A DNA stretch of 64,000 nucleotides from Mycobacterium sp. OTB74. Its GTDB lineage: Bacteria > Actinomycetota > Actinomycetes > Mycobacteriales > Mycobacteriaceae. The notes under the pieces were generated by a model, which made no database searches, had not been told where the DNA came from, and worked only from the letters and a program-made list of their open reading frames with translations. Position 1 is the first letter of the stretch. Every line of letters begins with the position of its first letter. Shown piece after piece: positions 34,853-43,746 of this stretch. The stretch is taken from contig NZ_JARXVD010000002.1 of the NCBI RefSeq assembly GCF_029892685.1, positions 1 through 64,000 on the forward strand, in the 5' to 3' direction. The translations under genes and the position numbers were made by a program.

Positions 34853-36616
34853 TCAGCTGACGATCGCCTCGGCGATCTTCACCCCGACCAGCGCCACGGC
34901 AATCAGCAGATAACCGCGCAACGCAACCATGCCTGCCATCCGCAGCGGCGAGAACACCGGTCGCTCAAGGGTTTCCAGCGCCGGAGTACGGAAGGTTTCC
35001 CGTTCCTGCTCCAGCAGGGCCTTGCGCACCGTGCGGTCGTGCGGCTGCTCGTCCAGGTCGGCAACCTGGTCCGGATCCAGGCCACCCAGCTGGACCGCGA
35101 CCTCGACCGCGGCTTGTTCCCGGTCTTCCCGCCCGGACCGACGGACGGCCAGCGCGACCGCCACTCCACCGAGCAGCCCAACTGCAACACCCACACCAAA
35201 ACCCAATTCCAGTTGTCCGGCAGTCAGGTTCGGGAAGAACGTCGCCGCGGTCAGCGCCAGCGACAGCAGCACCAGACTCCACACGATGGCGCCCGCCACG
35301 ATGTTCTGTCGCATGGTGTTGACCCAAGGTCCCAGCACCGCCTTGTCGTTGCACAGCAGCACCAGGAACACCGTTGCCGACGGCAGCAGTACCCCGGCGA
35401 GAGCCTGCACGCCCTGAGTCAGCAGACCCAGCACGTGATCCGGGCTGAAGGACACCGCGCCGGCGACCACCAGCAGCGCCGCGTAGCCCAAGTAGAAAGC
35501 AGGGGCTTCGGTAACTTTCCAGTGCAACGAATGCCGCTTGCCCAAGGTGTCACCGAGCGCATAGGTGGTGGCCAGCCCGACCGCGTTGGCACCGATCAGC
35601 GACGCGTCCAGCAGCAGGATGGCGAACAGCGCGCCCGCGGTGTGAGAAACGTGGTCGCCCAACTGCTTTGCCACATCGCCGGCGTCGGTGAAGTTACCGA
35701 CGACGTCGGTGCCGGCCAGGCCGAAGGCAGCCGCAGCCATGACCGCCACCGCACCGACCATCACCACCACGATGCCGATCCACAGGTCGACCCGCTCGTA
35801 GCGGATCCACTTGGGAGTCAGGCGCTTGTCGACGATGTTGGACTGCTGGAAGAACAGCTGCCACGGAGCCACAGTGGTGCCGACCACCGCGACGATCAGT
35901 AACAGCAGCGTCGAGTTCAGCCCGCCCGGGAACGTCGGGATCAGTCCCTTGACGGTCTCGGCCGCTGACGGATGCACGATGAAGGCCAGCGGGAACATCA
36001 CGATGTTCACCGCGATGAGCGCGAAAATGAAACGCTCCCAACGGCGGAACGAACCGCCGGCCACCACCGCGAACAACAGCACCGCGGCCAGCGGTACCGA
36101 AATGGACTTGGGTAGCCCGAAGTAGTTCAAAGCCAGTGAGACACCGATGAATTCGGTGACGATGGTGAGCGCGTTGACGACAAACAGGTCGCCGACGCTG
36201 AAGGCACCCCAGAACTTGCCGAATCGGGCGAAGATCAACCGGGCATGGCCGACCCCGGCGACCGCACCGAGCCGGACGACCATCTCCTGGTTTACGTACA
36301 GCACCGGGATCAGCAGCGCCAGCGTCCACAGCAGCGCCATGCCGTAGTTCTGGCCGGCCTGTGCGTAGGTTGCGACGCCGCCGGCGTCGTTGTCTCCAAC
36401 CATCACGATCAGGCCGGGACCCATGACGACCAGCAGCATCTTGAGCCGCTGCAGCCAGCTGCGGCCGGTGGCGGTGTCGTCGACGCGGATGGTGCCCAAG
36501 GCGCCGACGATGTCGCCGACGTGGGCACTGTCCAGCACCGCGGTACCGGTCGAATCACGTTGTGGCACAGCGTTATTTCCGGCTGCATTGCGCGGGACGC
36601 GGGCAAAGAAGGCCAT
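34853..36616 (-). CDS. NRAMP-related divalent metal transporter, probably Mg2+
   Basis: 587 aa with 11 or more membrane helices of the NRAMP fold and a cytosolic C-terminal insert (DREQAAVEVAVQLGGLDPDQ). The first helix has GDNDAGGVATYAQ where classical Mn2+/Fe2+ transporters have DPGN, and helix 6 has TTVAPWQLFFQQSN where they have MPH. Such departures mark NRAMP-related Mg2+ transporters. An M-box Mg2+ riboswitch 0.56-0.72 kb upstream on the same strand supports Mg2+ as the substrate. M-box-controlled NRAMP-related Mg2+ transporters are known from clostridia. The ATG at 36616 follows GAGAGG; a 48-nt upstream extension is rejected. Confidence 0.85.
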   Translation of the reverse strand: MAFFARVPRNAAGNNAVPQRDSTGTAVLDSAHVGDIVGALGTIRVDDTATGRSWLQRLKMLLVVMGPGLIVMVGDNDAGGVATYAQAGQNYGMALLWTLALLIPVLYVNQEMVVRLGAVAGVGHARLIFARFGKFWGAFSVGDLFVVNALTIVTEFIGVSLALNYFGLPKSISVPLAAVLLFAVVAGGSFRRWERFIFALIAVNIVMFPLAFIVHPSAAETVKGLIPTFPGGLNSTLLLLIVAVVGTTVAPWQLFFQQSNIVDKRLTPKWIRYERVDLWIGIVVVMVGAVAVMAAAAFGLAGTDVVGNFTDAGDVAKQLGDHVSHTAGALFAILLLDASLIGANAVGLATTYALGDTLGKRHSLHWKVTEAPAFYLGYAALLVVAGAVSFSPDHVLGLLTQGVQALAGVLLPSATVFLVLLCNDKAVLGPWVNTMRQNIVAGAIVWSLVLLSLALTAATFFPNLTAGQLELGFGVGVAVGLLGGVAVALAVRRSGREDREQAAVEVAVQLGGLDPDQVADLDEQPHDRTVRKALLEQERETFRTPALETLERPVFSPLRMAGMVALRGYLLIAVALVGVKIAEAIVS

Positions 36617-36699
36617 GTCGGGTGTCCTCTCGGGGTGTTCGCGGCACGCCACGGGTCCGCCCACCGGCGGGTGGACGGACCGTGGCGCCCTAGGCGACT

Positions 36700-36751
36700 G
36701 GACGGTCAGGAGTCGGGGTGCGACCGGACGGTCAGAAGTCGGGGTGCGCCC
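36700..36751. repeat. 26-bp tandem duplication
   Basis: Two head-to-tail 26-bp units (36700-36725 and 36726-36751) that begin GGACGGTCAG and differ at two positions. The second unit contains the stop codon of the small ORF at 36732-36884, so the first is a copy of that gene's 3' end. A GC-rich hairpin (about 36651-36690) lies between this repeat and the transporter ribosome site. Confidence 0.7.
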
Positions 36752-36884
36752 CGATGGAAGCCGAGATCACCGCGATCGGCGTCTGGGACATCCGGAGGTT
36801 GTGTCGTTCCTGCGGGGTCAGGTGTGTGCGAGCGTTCACCAACCGGGCAACACGACGTACTGCGTGGGTACGAAAAATGGTCAT
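36732..36884 (-). CDS. Small ORF B (50 aa) in the M-box operon
   Basis: Begins MTIFRTHAVRRVARLVNART and ends in a stop at 36732. AGGAG lies 6 nt before the ATG. It is basic in the first half and has an uncharged tail (SQTPIAVISASIGAHPDF). No membrane helix or known family. It lies between small ORF A and the NRAMP-related gene, downstream of the M-box. It could encode a small regulator of the transporter, a leader peptide, or nothing; its good ribosome site and position favour translation. Confidence 0.5.
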   Translation of the reverse strand: MTIFRTHAVRRVARLVNARTHLTPQERHNLRMSQTPIAVISASIGAHPDF

Positions 36885-36921
36885 GACAGGCTCCTGTCGG
36901 GTTCAGCCCCGAGTGCCTGCC

Positions 36922-37050
36922 TCAGACGGCGTGGTCAGCCAGACCCTTCGCATGACGACGGCACAGCGGGGACTCCAACAAGCATTGGAAATGCTTGATT
37001 GCATTACGTTTTCGTTCCGGACTGGAACTCGGACCATCGCCAGGTTTCAT
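36922..37050 (-). CDS. Small ORF A (42 aa) just downstream of the M-box
   Basis: Begins MKPGDGPSSSPERKRNAIKH and ends LADHAV. A strong ribosome site (GAGGAGGTGAGG) lies 6-17 nt before the ATG at 37050. The peptide is basic and has two Cys (FQCLLESPLC). No family is recognised. It starts about 120 nt after the 3' end of the M-box and stops 37 nt before small ORF B, so the order on the transcript is M-box, ORF A, ORF B, transporter. Confidence 0.5.
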   Translation of the reverse strand: MKPGDGPSSSPERKRNAIKHFQCLLESPLCRRHAKGLADHAV

Positions 37051-37171
37051 GTCGTCCCTCACCTCCTCGCCGTCGGGCCCCATCAGGGCAGTGCCTCAAT
37101 GACAACACAAAGGGGAGAAGGCGGCGACCGATCCAGGCCTCAAGGACCTGTTAAAAGCGGTGCCACGTACA

Positions 37172-37340
37172 CCCCTCTCGTCAGAGCTTCGGCACTGAAC
37201 GACGTAATCCGCTGAGGCGGATAGCCACTTCGAGTCACCCCTTAATCCGGGGAGACCTGTCCTAACCCTGGGCGTCTCTCGACGTCGTCGGATCAGTGGC
37301 TTCTGTTCGTCCAGGAGCCTCGCCTAGCGAGGTGCTGACC
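37172..37340 (-). promoter_or_regulatory. M-box (ykoK) magnesium riboswitch
   Basis: On the minus strand the region opens with CTAGGCGAGGCTCCT, continues with AGAAGCCACTG and GTCGAGAGACGCCCAGGG, and closes with CAGTGCCGAAGCTCT-GACGAGAG. These match, in order, the conserved core blocks of the M-box aptamer, including the characteristic 3' block CAGTGC(Y)AAAGCTCT-ACGA. M-boxes fold on Mg2+ and shut down Mg2+ transport genes. The 5' end begins about 7 nt after a promoter at 37347-37376. Downstream CAGGTCC-TTGA-GGCCTGG (near 37125-37150) may be part of the expression platform, although mycobacterial M-boxes may act through Rho. Confidence 0.85.
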
Positions 37341-37346
37341 GGATGA

Positions 37347-37376
37347 ACCATAGACCTGCGCCTACGGTGGCGTCAA
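37347..37376 (-). promoter_or_regulatory. Housekeeping-type promoter of the M-box transcript
   Basis: On the minus strand: -35 TTGACG (37371-37376), 18-nt spacer, -10 TATGGT (37347-37352). The predicted start near 37341 coincides with the 5' end of the M-box aptamer. Confidence 0.65.
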
Positions 37377-37472
37377 CACGAGGGGTGACCTGCGGGGTTC
37401 ACGTCGCCGAAATCGACGAAATGGCCGCTTCCACGCGAACTTTGCGGCCCCGTTTGCCGTTTAGGCGGGAAT

Positions 37473-39086
37473 TTACAAGCCGAGAAAGCGGATGCTCTCG
37501 GTGCGCATGTCGACTTTGCGTACCTTGCCGGTGACGGTCATCGGGAACTGGTCGACCACGTGCACATAACGGGGAATCTTGTAGTGCGCCAGTTGCCCGG
37601 CAGCGAACTCTCGGATTGCGTTGGCATCCAACGGTTTCGATCCGGGTTTCATCCGGATCCAGGCGCAGAGCTCCTCGCCGTACCGGGAGTCGGGCACTCC
37701 GATCACCTGAGCGTCCTCGATGTCGGGGTGGGTGTGCAGGAACTCTTCGATCTCACGCGGATAGACGTTTTCACCGCCACGGATCACCATGTCCTTGATG
37801 CGTCCCACCACCGCGCAGTAACCGTCATCCCGCATCACCGCCAGATCGCCGGTGTGCATCCAGCCGTCAGAATCGATTGCCTCTGCAGTCTTTTCGTCGT
37901 CAACCCAGTAGCCCAACATCACCGAGTAACCGCGCGTGCAGAATTCCCCGGTCTGGCCGCGGGGCACGGTCTCGCCGGTAACCGGGTCGACGATCTTGAC
38001 CTCGAGATGCGGATGCGCCCGACCGATCGTCGCGGTGCGTCGGTCCAGATCGTCGTCGATCAGCGTCTGGCAGGACACCGGCGAGGTTTCGGTCATGCCG
38101 TAGGCGATCGCCACCTCGGTCATATTCATCTCTGCGACACAGCGTTTCATCACCTCGACCGGGCATACCGAGCCCGCCATGATGCCTGTGCGCAGACTGG
38201 ACAGATCCCGCTGGGCGAACGACGGGTGGTTCTGCATGGCGATGAACATGGTCGGCACCCCGTACACGCCAGCGCAGTGCTCGGATTCGATGGCATCCAG
38301 CGTCGCGCCGGGGTCGAACCCGGGCGCCGGTATCACCACGGCCGCACCGTGTGTCGTGCAGCCGAGGGTGCCCATGACCATGCCGAAGCAGTGGTAGAAC
38401 GGCGTTGGGATACACAGCCGCTCCCCCGGCTGCAGCTTGATGCCCTCCGTGACGAAGTAGCCGTTGTTCAAGATGTTTCGATGCGACAGCGTTGCACCTT
38501 TCGGGAAACCCGTTGTGCCCGAGGTGTATTGGATATTGATGGGATCGGTGTTGGTCAACATGGCCTGCCGGGCGGCCAACTCGTCGGCGCTGACTAATGC
38601 GCTGTCGGCACGCAGCTGCGCCCAGTCCGCACTGTCCAGGAAGATGACGTCACGCAGACCGGGAGCCTCCGGACGGACTTCGGCGATCATCGTCGCGTAG
38701 TCGGAGGTCTTGAAGGCGGTCGCCGAGATCAGCATCTGCGCGCCGGATTGGCCCAGCACATAAGCCAATTCGTGCGTCCGGTAGGCCGGATTGATGTTGA
38801 CCAGGATGGCGCCGATCTTGGCAGTCGCGAATTGCGTCAGCACCCACTGCGCACAGTTGGGCGACCAGAGGCCGACCCGGTCCCCTTTGCCGACACCCCG
38901 GGCCATCAATCCGCGGGCCATCAGGTCGATTTCGGCGTTCAATTCGGCATACGTGTACCGCAACCCCTGAGCGAGGTCGACCAGCGCCAGGGTGTCGGGA
39001 TGCTCAGCGGCGGTGCGCTCGAAGTTCGCCCCGATCGTCTCCTCCAGGATCGGGGCGTCAGTGGGCCCGGCGTCGTAGCTGTGCAC
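37473..39086 (-). CDS. Fatty-acyl-CoA synthetase (FadD-type)
   Basis: 537 aa, ANL superfamily. The P-loop-like motif YTSGTTGFPKGATLSH, the second motif AIAYGMTETSPVS, the hinge HTGDLAVMRDDGY, and the C-terminal catalytic Lys region MTVTGKVRKVDMR are all present. The enzyme activates a carboxylic acid to its CoA thioester through an acyl-adenylate; medium to long fatty acids are likely. It resembles M. tuberculosis FadD35 by sequence feel, but I do not assign the name. It is the last of three minus-strand genes, 18 nt after the ABC exporter half. The longer-chain substrate and any link to exported lipid are inferences. Confidence 0.92.
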   Translation of the reverse strand: MHSYDAGPTDAPILEETIGANFERTAAEHPDTLALVDLAQGLRYTYAELNAEIDLMARGLMARGVGKGDRVGLWSPNCAQWVLTQFATAKIGAILVNINPAYRTHELAYVLGQSGAQMLISATAFKTSDYATMIAEVRPEAPGLRDVIFLDSADWAQLRADSALVSADELAARQAMLTNTDPINIQYTSGTTGFPKGATLSHRNILNNGYFVTEGIKLQPGERLCIPTPFYHCFGMVMGTLGCTTHGAAVVIPAPGFDPGATLDAIESEHCAGVYGVPTMFIAMQNHPSFAQRDLSSLRTGIMAGSVCPVEVMKRCVAEMNMTEVAIAYGMTETSPVSCQTLIDDDLDRRTATIGRAHPHLEVKIVDPVTGETVPRGQTGEFCTRGYSVMLGYWVDDEKTAEAIDSDGWMHTGDLAVMRDDGYCAVVGRIKDMVIRGGENVYPREIEEFLHTHPDIEDAQVIGVPDSRYGEELCAWIRMKPGSKPLDANAIREFAAGQLAHYKIPRYVHVVDQFPMTVTGKVRKVDMRTESIRFLGL

Positions 39087-39104
39087 TCAAACTCCTCGTA
39101 GCGG

Positions 39105-40919
39105 TTACGCGAGCGACTCGATCCAGGCCCGGTGCAACGCGGCGTACCGCCCGTTTCCGGCGATCAGGTCAGCAGGGGCACCGTCCTCGACGATCCGGCC
39201 ACCGTCAAGTACCAGCACCCGGTCAGCGGACTGCACGGTCGAGAGCCTGTGCGCGATCACCAGAGCGGTCCGCCCGGCAAGCACGGTCGTCAGGGCCCGC
39301 TGCACCAGGCGTTCGGTCGGAATGTCCAGCGAGGACGTGGCCTCGTCGAGGATCAGCACCGCCGGGTCGGCCAGGAATGCGCGGGCGAACGCCACCAGTT
39401 GCCGCTGGCCCGCGGACAGCCGACCGCCGCGGCTGGCGACATCGGTGTCATAGCCTTCCGGCAGTCCGTCGATGAACCGATCGGCCCCGACGGCGGCTCC
39501 GGCCGCCCGGATGTCACCGACGGTGGCGTCAGGCCTGCCGAACCTGATGTTGTCGGCGACGCTGCCGGCGAACATGAAGTTCTCCTGCGTCACCATCACC
39601 ACGTGCCGGCGTAGCTCGAGCTCGGCAATGGACCGCAGATCCACCCCGTCGAGCGTCACGGCTCCAGACACCGGGTCGTAGAACCGGGCGATCAGTTTGG
39701 CGATCGTGGTCTTCCCGGCGCCAGTGGCACCGACCACGGCGACGGTCTGACCCGCGGGCACCGTCAGATTGAGGCCCGGCAGCACCGGATGCTCTGCGGT
39801 GTAGCCGAACACGACATCACGGAAAGTGATGTCGCCCTTCACATTCCCGAGCGTGACCGGATCCGTCGGGTCTGCGATCGCCGGCCGCTGAGCAAGTACC
39901 CCGGCAAGCTTCTCCAGTGCTGCAGCCGCCGACTGGAAGGTGTTGAAGAACTGCGAAATGTCTTGCATCGGTTCGAAGAACATCCGCAGGTACAGCAGAA
40001 ACGCCGTCAGGGTGCCGATGGTCATCCGGTCGTGCAGCGCCAGGTAACCGCCATACAGCAGCACCACGGCGGTGGTGACGTTGCCGACCAGCTTCACCCC
40101 TGGCATGAACACCGCCAACAGGGTGAGGGTGCGTTCGTTGATCACCCGGTAATCGTCTGCAACAGCGTCGAAAATCTGCTGATTGCGCGGTTCGCGGCGG
40201 TAGGCCTGAACCGCCTTGATGCCGGTCATGGTCTCGACGAACTGGACGATCACCAACGCAGCCTGTTCGCGAACCTTGCGGTAGGTCTTGGTCGATTCGC
40301 TGCGGAACCAGCCAGTCAGCAGGATGAGGAACGGGAACGCGATCAGGCAGGTCAGCCCGAGGTGCAGATCAAGGGTGACCAACAGCACCGCGGTGCCGCC
40401 GAGGGTGAGCACGGCGGTGATCAGGCTGTCGAATCCCGTCGACAGCATGGTCTGGATGGCTTCGATGTCGTTGGTGGAACGGCTCACCACCCGGCCCGAG
40501 GTATAGCGGTCGTGGAACGCGACGTCGAGTTGCTGGAACTGCCGATAGACCCGGCGTCGCAGTTCCAACAACACCTTCTGCCCGATCCGGCCGGATCGAT
40601 TCAGGAAGAACATGCGACTGGTCGCCTGCAGCGCCACCACCGCACACAGGGCCAGGACGATCTGCACCAATTCGCGGGCCGATCCGCCGTGCACGATCGG
40701 CGGGATGCCTCGGTCGATGCCACGCTGCACCAGCAGCGGAACCGACAGCCGCGCAGCGTTTTCCACCACCACAACCACAGCCAGCAGCACCACGACAACC
40801 CGGTAGGGCACCAGGAGCGAACCCAGCAGCGCCCTGGCTTCGCGGCGGCGCGGCACGGTTTCGTCGAAGGGTAGGTCAGCGGTCGCGTCGACGGCCCGAC
40901 CGCGCCAGTCTGTGCTCAT
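39105..40919 (-). CDS. ABC exporter half-transporter (Rv1273c-like)
   Basis: 604 aa: an N-terminal six-helix ABC membrane domain (about 40-330), then an ATPase domain with Walker A VVGATGAGKTTIAKL, signature LSAGQRQ (Ala in place of the first Gly of LSGGQ), Walker B VLILDEATSSLD and switch His in LVIAHRLS. It overlaps the preceding gene by 4 nt (ATGA), so the two halves form a heterodimer. The partner has a degenerate site (see 40916-42844), so this half probably holds the consensus catalytic Glu. The pair resembles M. tuberculosis Rv1273c/Rv1272c. Substrate unknown; linkage to fadD hints at lipid export. Confidence 0.92.
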   Translation of the reverse strand: MSTDWRGRAVDATADLPFDETVPRRREARALLGSLLVPYRVVVVLLAVVVVVENAARLSVPLLVQRGIDRGIPPIVHGGSARELVQIVLALCAVVALQATSRMFFLNRSGRIGQKVLLELRRRVYRQFQQLDVAFHDRYTSGRVVSRSTNDIEAIQTMLSTGFDSLITAVLTLGGTAVLLVTLDLHLGLTCLIAFPFLILLTGWFRSESTKTYRKVREQAALVIVQFVETMTGIKAVQAYRREPRNQQIFDAVADDYRVINERTLTLLAVFMPGVKLVGNVTTAVVLLYGGYLALHDRMTIGTLTAFLLYLRMFFEPMQDISQFFNTFQSAAAALEKLAGVLAQRPAIADPTDPVTLGNVKGDITFRDVVFGYTAEHPVLPGLNLTVPAGQTVAVVGATGAGKTTIAKLIARFYDPVSGAVTLDGVDLRSIAELELRRHVVMVTQENFMFAGSVADNIRFGRPDATVGDIRAAGAAVGADRFIDGLPEGYDTDVASRGGRLSAGQRQLVAFARAFLADPAVLILDEATSSLDIPTERLVQRALTTVLAGRTALVIAHRLSTVQSADRVLVLDGGRIVEDGAPADLIAGNGRYAALHRAWIESLA

Positions 40920-42844
40920 CGCCGCCTCACTTCGGCGGGCTGATCAGCCTCAACCGGCTGCTGCTCGAGATACAGCTGCTCGAACCGCTCCCGGTCGGCG
41001 TCTTGTTCCCAATCGCAACTGCGTTCAGAGCCGTCGTCCAACTCGTCGTCAGCGGACAGCAGGTAGCGGTACTCCGGCGCCTGCGCCAACAGTTCGGCAT
41101 GGGTGCCTATCCGGGTGATGGTGCCGTTCTGCAGCAGCGCCACCCGATCAGCCAGCAGCACGGTGGACGCGCGGTGCGCCACCACAATCCCAGAAACGCC
41201 CGGGCCGGACCGCAGCACCCGCCGCAGCGCGGCGGTGACCGCAGCCTCGGTGTGCATGTCCAACGCCGAGAGGGTGTCGTCGAGCACCAGCACTGACGGT
41301 GCCGCCAGGATGGCGCGGGCGAGTGAAAGCCGTTGGCGCTGCCCACCCGACAGGCTCATGCCCTGTTCCCCGATCCGGGTGTCCAGACCGTACGGCAGGT
41401 CGTAGACGAACTGTGCGACCGCGACGTCGATGGCCGCGCGGATCTCGTCAGCAGTCGCGAGGTTATCTGGGCCGCGGCCCAGGGCCAGGTTCTCGACGAC
41501 CGACATCGAGAACAGCGTCGGGTCCTCGAATGCGGTGGCCACAGCCGACCGCAGCGCGGGCAACGACAGTTCTCGGATGTCGCGGCCGTCGAGCAGGATC
41601 GCTCCCTCAGTGACGTCGTACAGTCGGGAGAACAGTGCGGCCAGAACCGATTTCCCGGAGCCGGTGGCGCCGACCAGCGCCAGCGTCTGACCCGGCTCCA
41701 CCGTCACCGAGACATGGCGCAGCGCCCAATCGTCGGGCTCTGCGTCTGGAAAACGGAAGCCGACGTCACGCAATTCCAGCAGACCGCCCCGAGGCACCGC
41801 GGTCACCGGACCGTCGGTGATTTCCACTGGCGCATCGAAGATCTCGGCCACGCGATTCGCCGCAGTCATCGACTCCTGCATCATCGACAACAGAAAACCC
41901 AGTGATGAAATGGGCCAGACCAGCGATAGCATCATGGTGATGAAGGCGACCAGCGTGCCCATGGTGACCAGGCCGTGCCCGGCGGCATAGGCGCCGAAGC
42001 CCAGCACCACGATCAGCGTCACATTGGGGATGACCTCCAGCAGGGTCCAGAACCGCGCGGACACCGCCACCTTGCCGACCTCGGCGCCGTACAGTGCCAC
42101 GGCACGCTCATCGAAGCGCTGGTAGACGTAGTCCTCTCGACCGAACGACTTTATCACCCGCAGACCCAGCGCCGATTCCTCGACATCTGTTGCCACGTGG
42201 CCGGATTGGTCCTGCGCCAACCGCGACAATCGGGTGAACTTCTGCTGAAAACGAAGCACCGTGACGGTGATCGGCAGCACCGACGCCAGCACCACCACAC
42301 CCATGGGCCAGTACATGGACAACAGGATGGCCGTCACCACCACGATCTGTATTCCGTTGAGCGCCAGGAACAACAGACCGAACGACAGGAACATCCGGAT
42401 GGTGCTCAGATCGTTCATCACCCGGGACAGCAGCTGCCCCGACTGCCACTGCCGGTGGAACGACATCGGCAGAATCTGCAACCGCGCGTAGAGATCCTTG
42501 CGGATGTCGGCCTCCACACCCATGGTCGCCCGGGCACCGAGCCAACGACGGATGAACCACAGCACCGCCTCGAGCAGCCCCAGCGCCAAAGCTGCGGTGC
42601 CGAGCACCCACACACCGCGCTGATCGTGGTGGCGCACCGGTCCGTCGATGACCGCCTTGGTCACCAGCGGGATGGCCACTGTGGCACCCAACCCGACCAC
42701 CGAGGCCACCACCATGCCAACCCAGCGGCTGCGGTAGGGCTGCAGGTACGACAGCAATCGGACCAGGTCCGATGACGCACGCGTCTGCCGCGGCGCGGGC
42801 GCAATCGCCGGCTCCGACCGTAGGGGCGTGGCTAATTCAGTCAC
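40916..42844 (-). CDS. ABC exporter half-transporter (Rv1272c-like)
   Basis: 642 aa from the GTG at 42844. A six-helix membrane domain is followed by an ATPase domain with Walker [16 protein letters not shown], perfect signature [16 protein letters not shown] and Walker [13 protein letters not shown]. The residue after the Walker B Asp is Asp, not the catalytic Glu, so this half carries one degenerate site, as in many heterodimeric exporters. A C-terminal charged tail of about 45 residues ([20 protein letters not shown]) is unusual. The longer open frame to 43162 runs antisense over prrA and is rejected. It diverges from prrA across 85 nt and is the first gene of the operon. Confidence 0.92.
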   Translation of the reverse strand: MTELATPLRSEPAIAPAPRQTRASSDLVRLLSYLQPYRSRWVGMVVASVVGLGATVAIPLVTKAVIDGPVRHHDQRGVWVLGTAALALGLLEAVLWFIRRWLGARATMGVEADIRKDLYARLQILPMSFHRQWQSGQLLSRVMNDLSTIRMFLSFGLLFLALNGIQIVVVTAILLSMYWPMGVVVLASVLPITVTVLRFQQKFTRLSRLAQDQSGHVATDVEESALGLRVIKSFGREDYVYQRFDERAVALYGAEVGKVAVSARFWTLLEVIPNVTLIVVLGFGAYAAGHGLVTMGTLVAFITMMLSLVWPISSLGFLLSMMQESMTAANRVAEIFDAPVEITDGPVTAVPRGGLLELRDVGFRFPDAEPDDWALRHVSVTVEPGQTLALVGATGSGKSVLAALFSRLYDVTEGAILLDGRDIRELSLPALRSAVATAFEDPTLFSMSVVENLALGRGPDNLATADEIRAAIDVAVAQFVYDLPYGLDTRIGEQGMSLSGGQRQRLSLARAILAAPSVLVLDDTLSALDMHTEAAVTAALRRVLRSGPGVSGIVVAHRASTVLLADRVALLQNGTITRIGTHAELLAQAPEYRYLLSADDELDDGSERSCDWEQDADRERFEQLYLEQQPVEADQPAEVRRR

Positions 42845-42929
42845 AACACCATCAATGCTTGCACGCCAACCGCAAATCCCACTGCGTGCCGGACGCCTGC
42901 GTCGCGGATCTATCGGGCAAGATGGCGTT

Positions 42930-43631
42930 ATGGATAGCGGCAGTTCCTCTCCCCGCCTGCTGGTAGTCGACGACGACCCGGACGTCCTGGCGTCCCTGGA
43001 ACGCGGGTTGCGGCTGTCCGGCTTCGACGTGTCCACCGCGGTCGACGGTGCCGAAGCACTGCGCAGCGCCACCGAATTTCGGCCGGACGCCATTGTGCTG
43101 GACATCAATATGCCTATATTGGACGGCGTCAGCGTAGTCACCGCGCTGCGCGCCATGGACAACGACGTCCCGGTGTGCGTGCTGTCGGCCCGCAGCTCGG
43201 TTGACGACCGAGTCGCCGGACTGGAGGCCGGAGCCGACGACTACCTGGTAAAGCCGTTCGTACTGGCCGAGCTGGTAGCCCGGGTCAAGGCGCTGCTGCG
43301 TCGCCGCGGCGCAACGGCGACTTTCTCCTCTGAGACCATCCAGGTCGGACCACTGGAGGTCGACATCCCGGGCCGCCGGGCCCGGGTCAACGGCGCCGAC
43401 GTGGACCTGACCAAGCGCGAATTCGACCTGCTGGCCGTCCTGGCCGAGCACAAGACCGCGGTGCTGTCCCGGGCCCAACTGCTGGAACTGGTCTGGGGCT
43501 ATGACTTCGCCGCCGACACCAACGTGGTGGACGTGTTCATCGGCTACCTGCGCCGCAAGCTGGAGGCCAACGGGGCGCCGCGGCTGTTGCACACCGTCCG
43601 CGGTGTGGGGTTTGTGCTCAGGCAGCAATAG
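42930..43631 (+). CDS. prrA: Response regulator PrrA
   Basis: 233 aa. The receiver domain has the acidic pocket D14-D16, phosphoacceptor D58 (IVLDINMP) and switch Lys in YLVKPF. The OmpR-type winged helix follows ([40 protein letters not shown]). It is nearly identical to M. tuberculosis PrrA (Rv0903c) along its whole length. PrrA-PrrB is a conserved and, in M. tuberculosis, essential two-component system tied to respiration and nitrogen or stress responses. The gene for the kinase PrrB normally follows directly, but here only 163 nt of non-coding DNA separates prrA from arfA. The ATG at 42930 is preceded by CAAGAT at 6 nt, consistent with a leaderless mRNA. Confidence 0.96.
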   Translation: MDSGSSSPRLLVVDDDPDVLASLERGLRLSGFDVSTAVDGAEALRSATEFRPDAIVLDINMPILDGVSVVTALRAMDNDVPVCVLSARSSVDDRVAGLEAGADDYLVKPFVLAELVARVKALLRRRGATATFSSETIQVGPLEVDIPGRRARVNGADVDLTKREFDLLAVLAEHKTAVLSRAQLLELVWGYDFAADTNVVDVFIGYLRRKLEANGAPRLLHTVRGVGFVLRQQ

Positions 43632-43702
43632 GTCTCCCTTGGCCTGCCACTCGTGCGGTCGCACCGAAGTGGCCGACACTCTCCCACCGGCACCGCTGGT
43701 CC

Positions 43703-43746
43703 GGAGTGGTCAAGTTTCCTTGACGTCAAGGGAAGTTAACCACTCC
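43703..43746. repeat. 44-bp near-perfect palindrome between prrA and arfA
   Basis: GGAGTGGT at 43703 is complemented by ACCACTCC ending at 43746. The whole 44 bp is self-complementary except for three mismatched pairs, with CTTGACGTCAAG as its perfect centre and no loop. It sits between convergent genes, 71 nt after prrA and 48 nt before the arfA stop. It may work as a terminator for both, or as a protein-binding site. A loop-free 22-bp stem is more than a terminator needs. Confidence 0.6.

Noticed and set aside
34832..35902. 356-aa plus-strand open frame
   Set aside because: Antisense to the NRAMP-related gene; His/Gln/Arg-rich composition typical of a high-GC shadow frame.
39789..40874. 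361-aa plus-strand frame
   Set aside because: Antisense to the ABC exporter half-transporter; Gln/His/Arg-rich shadow composition.
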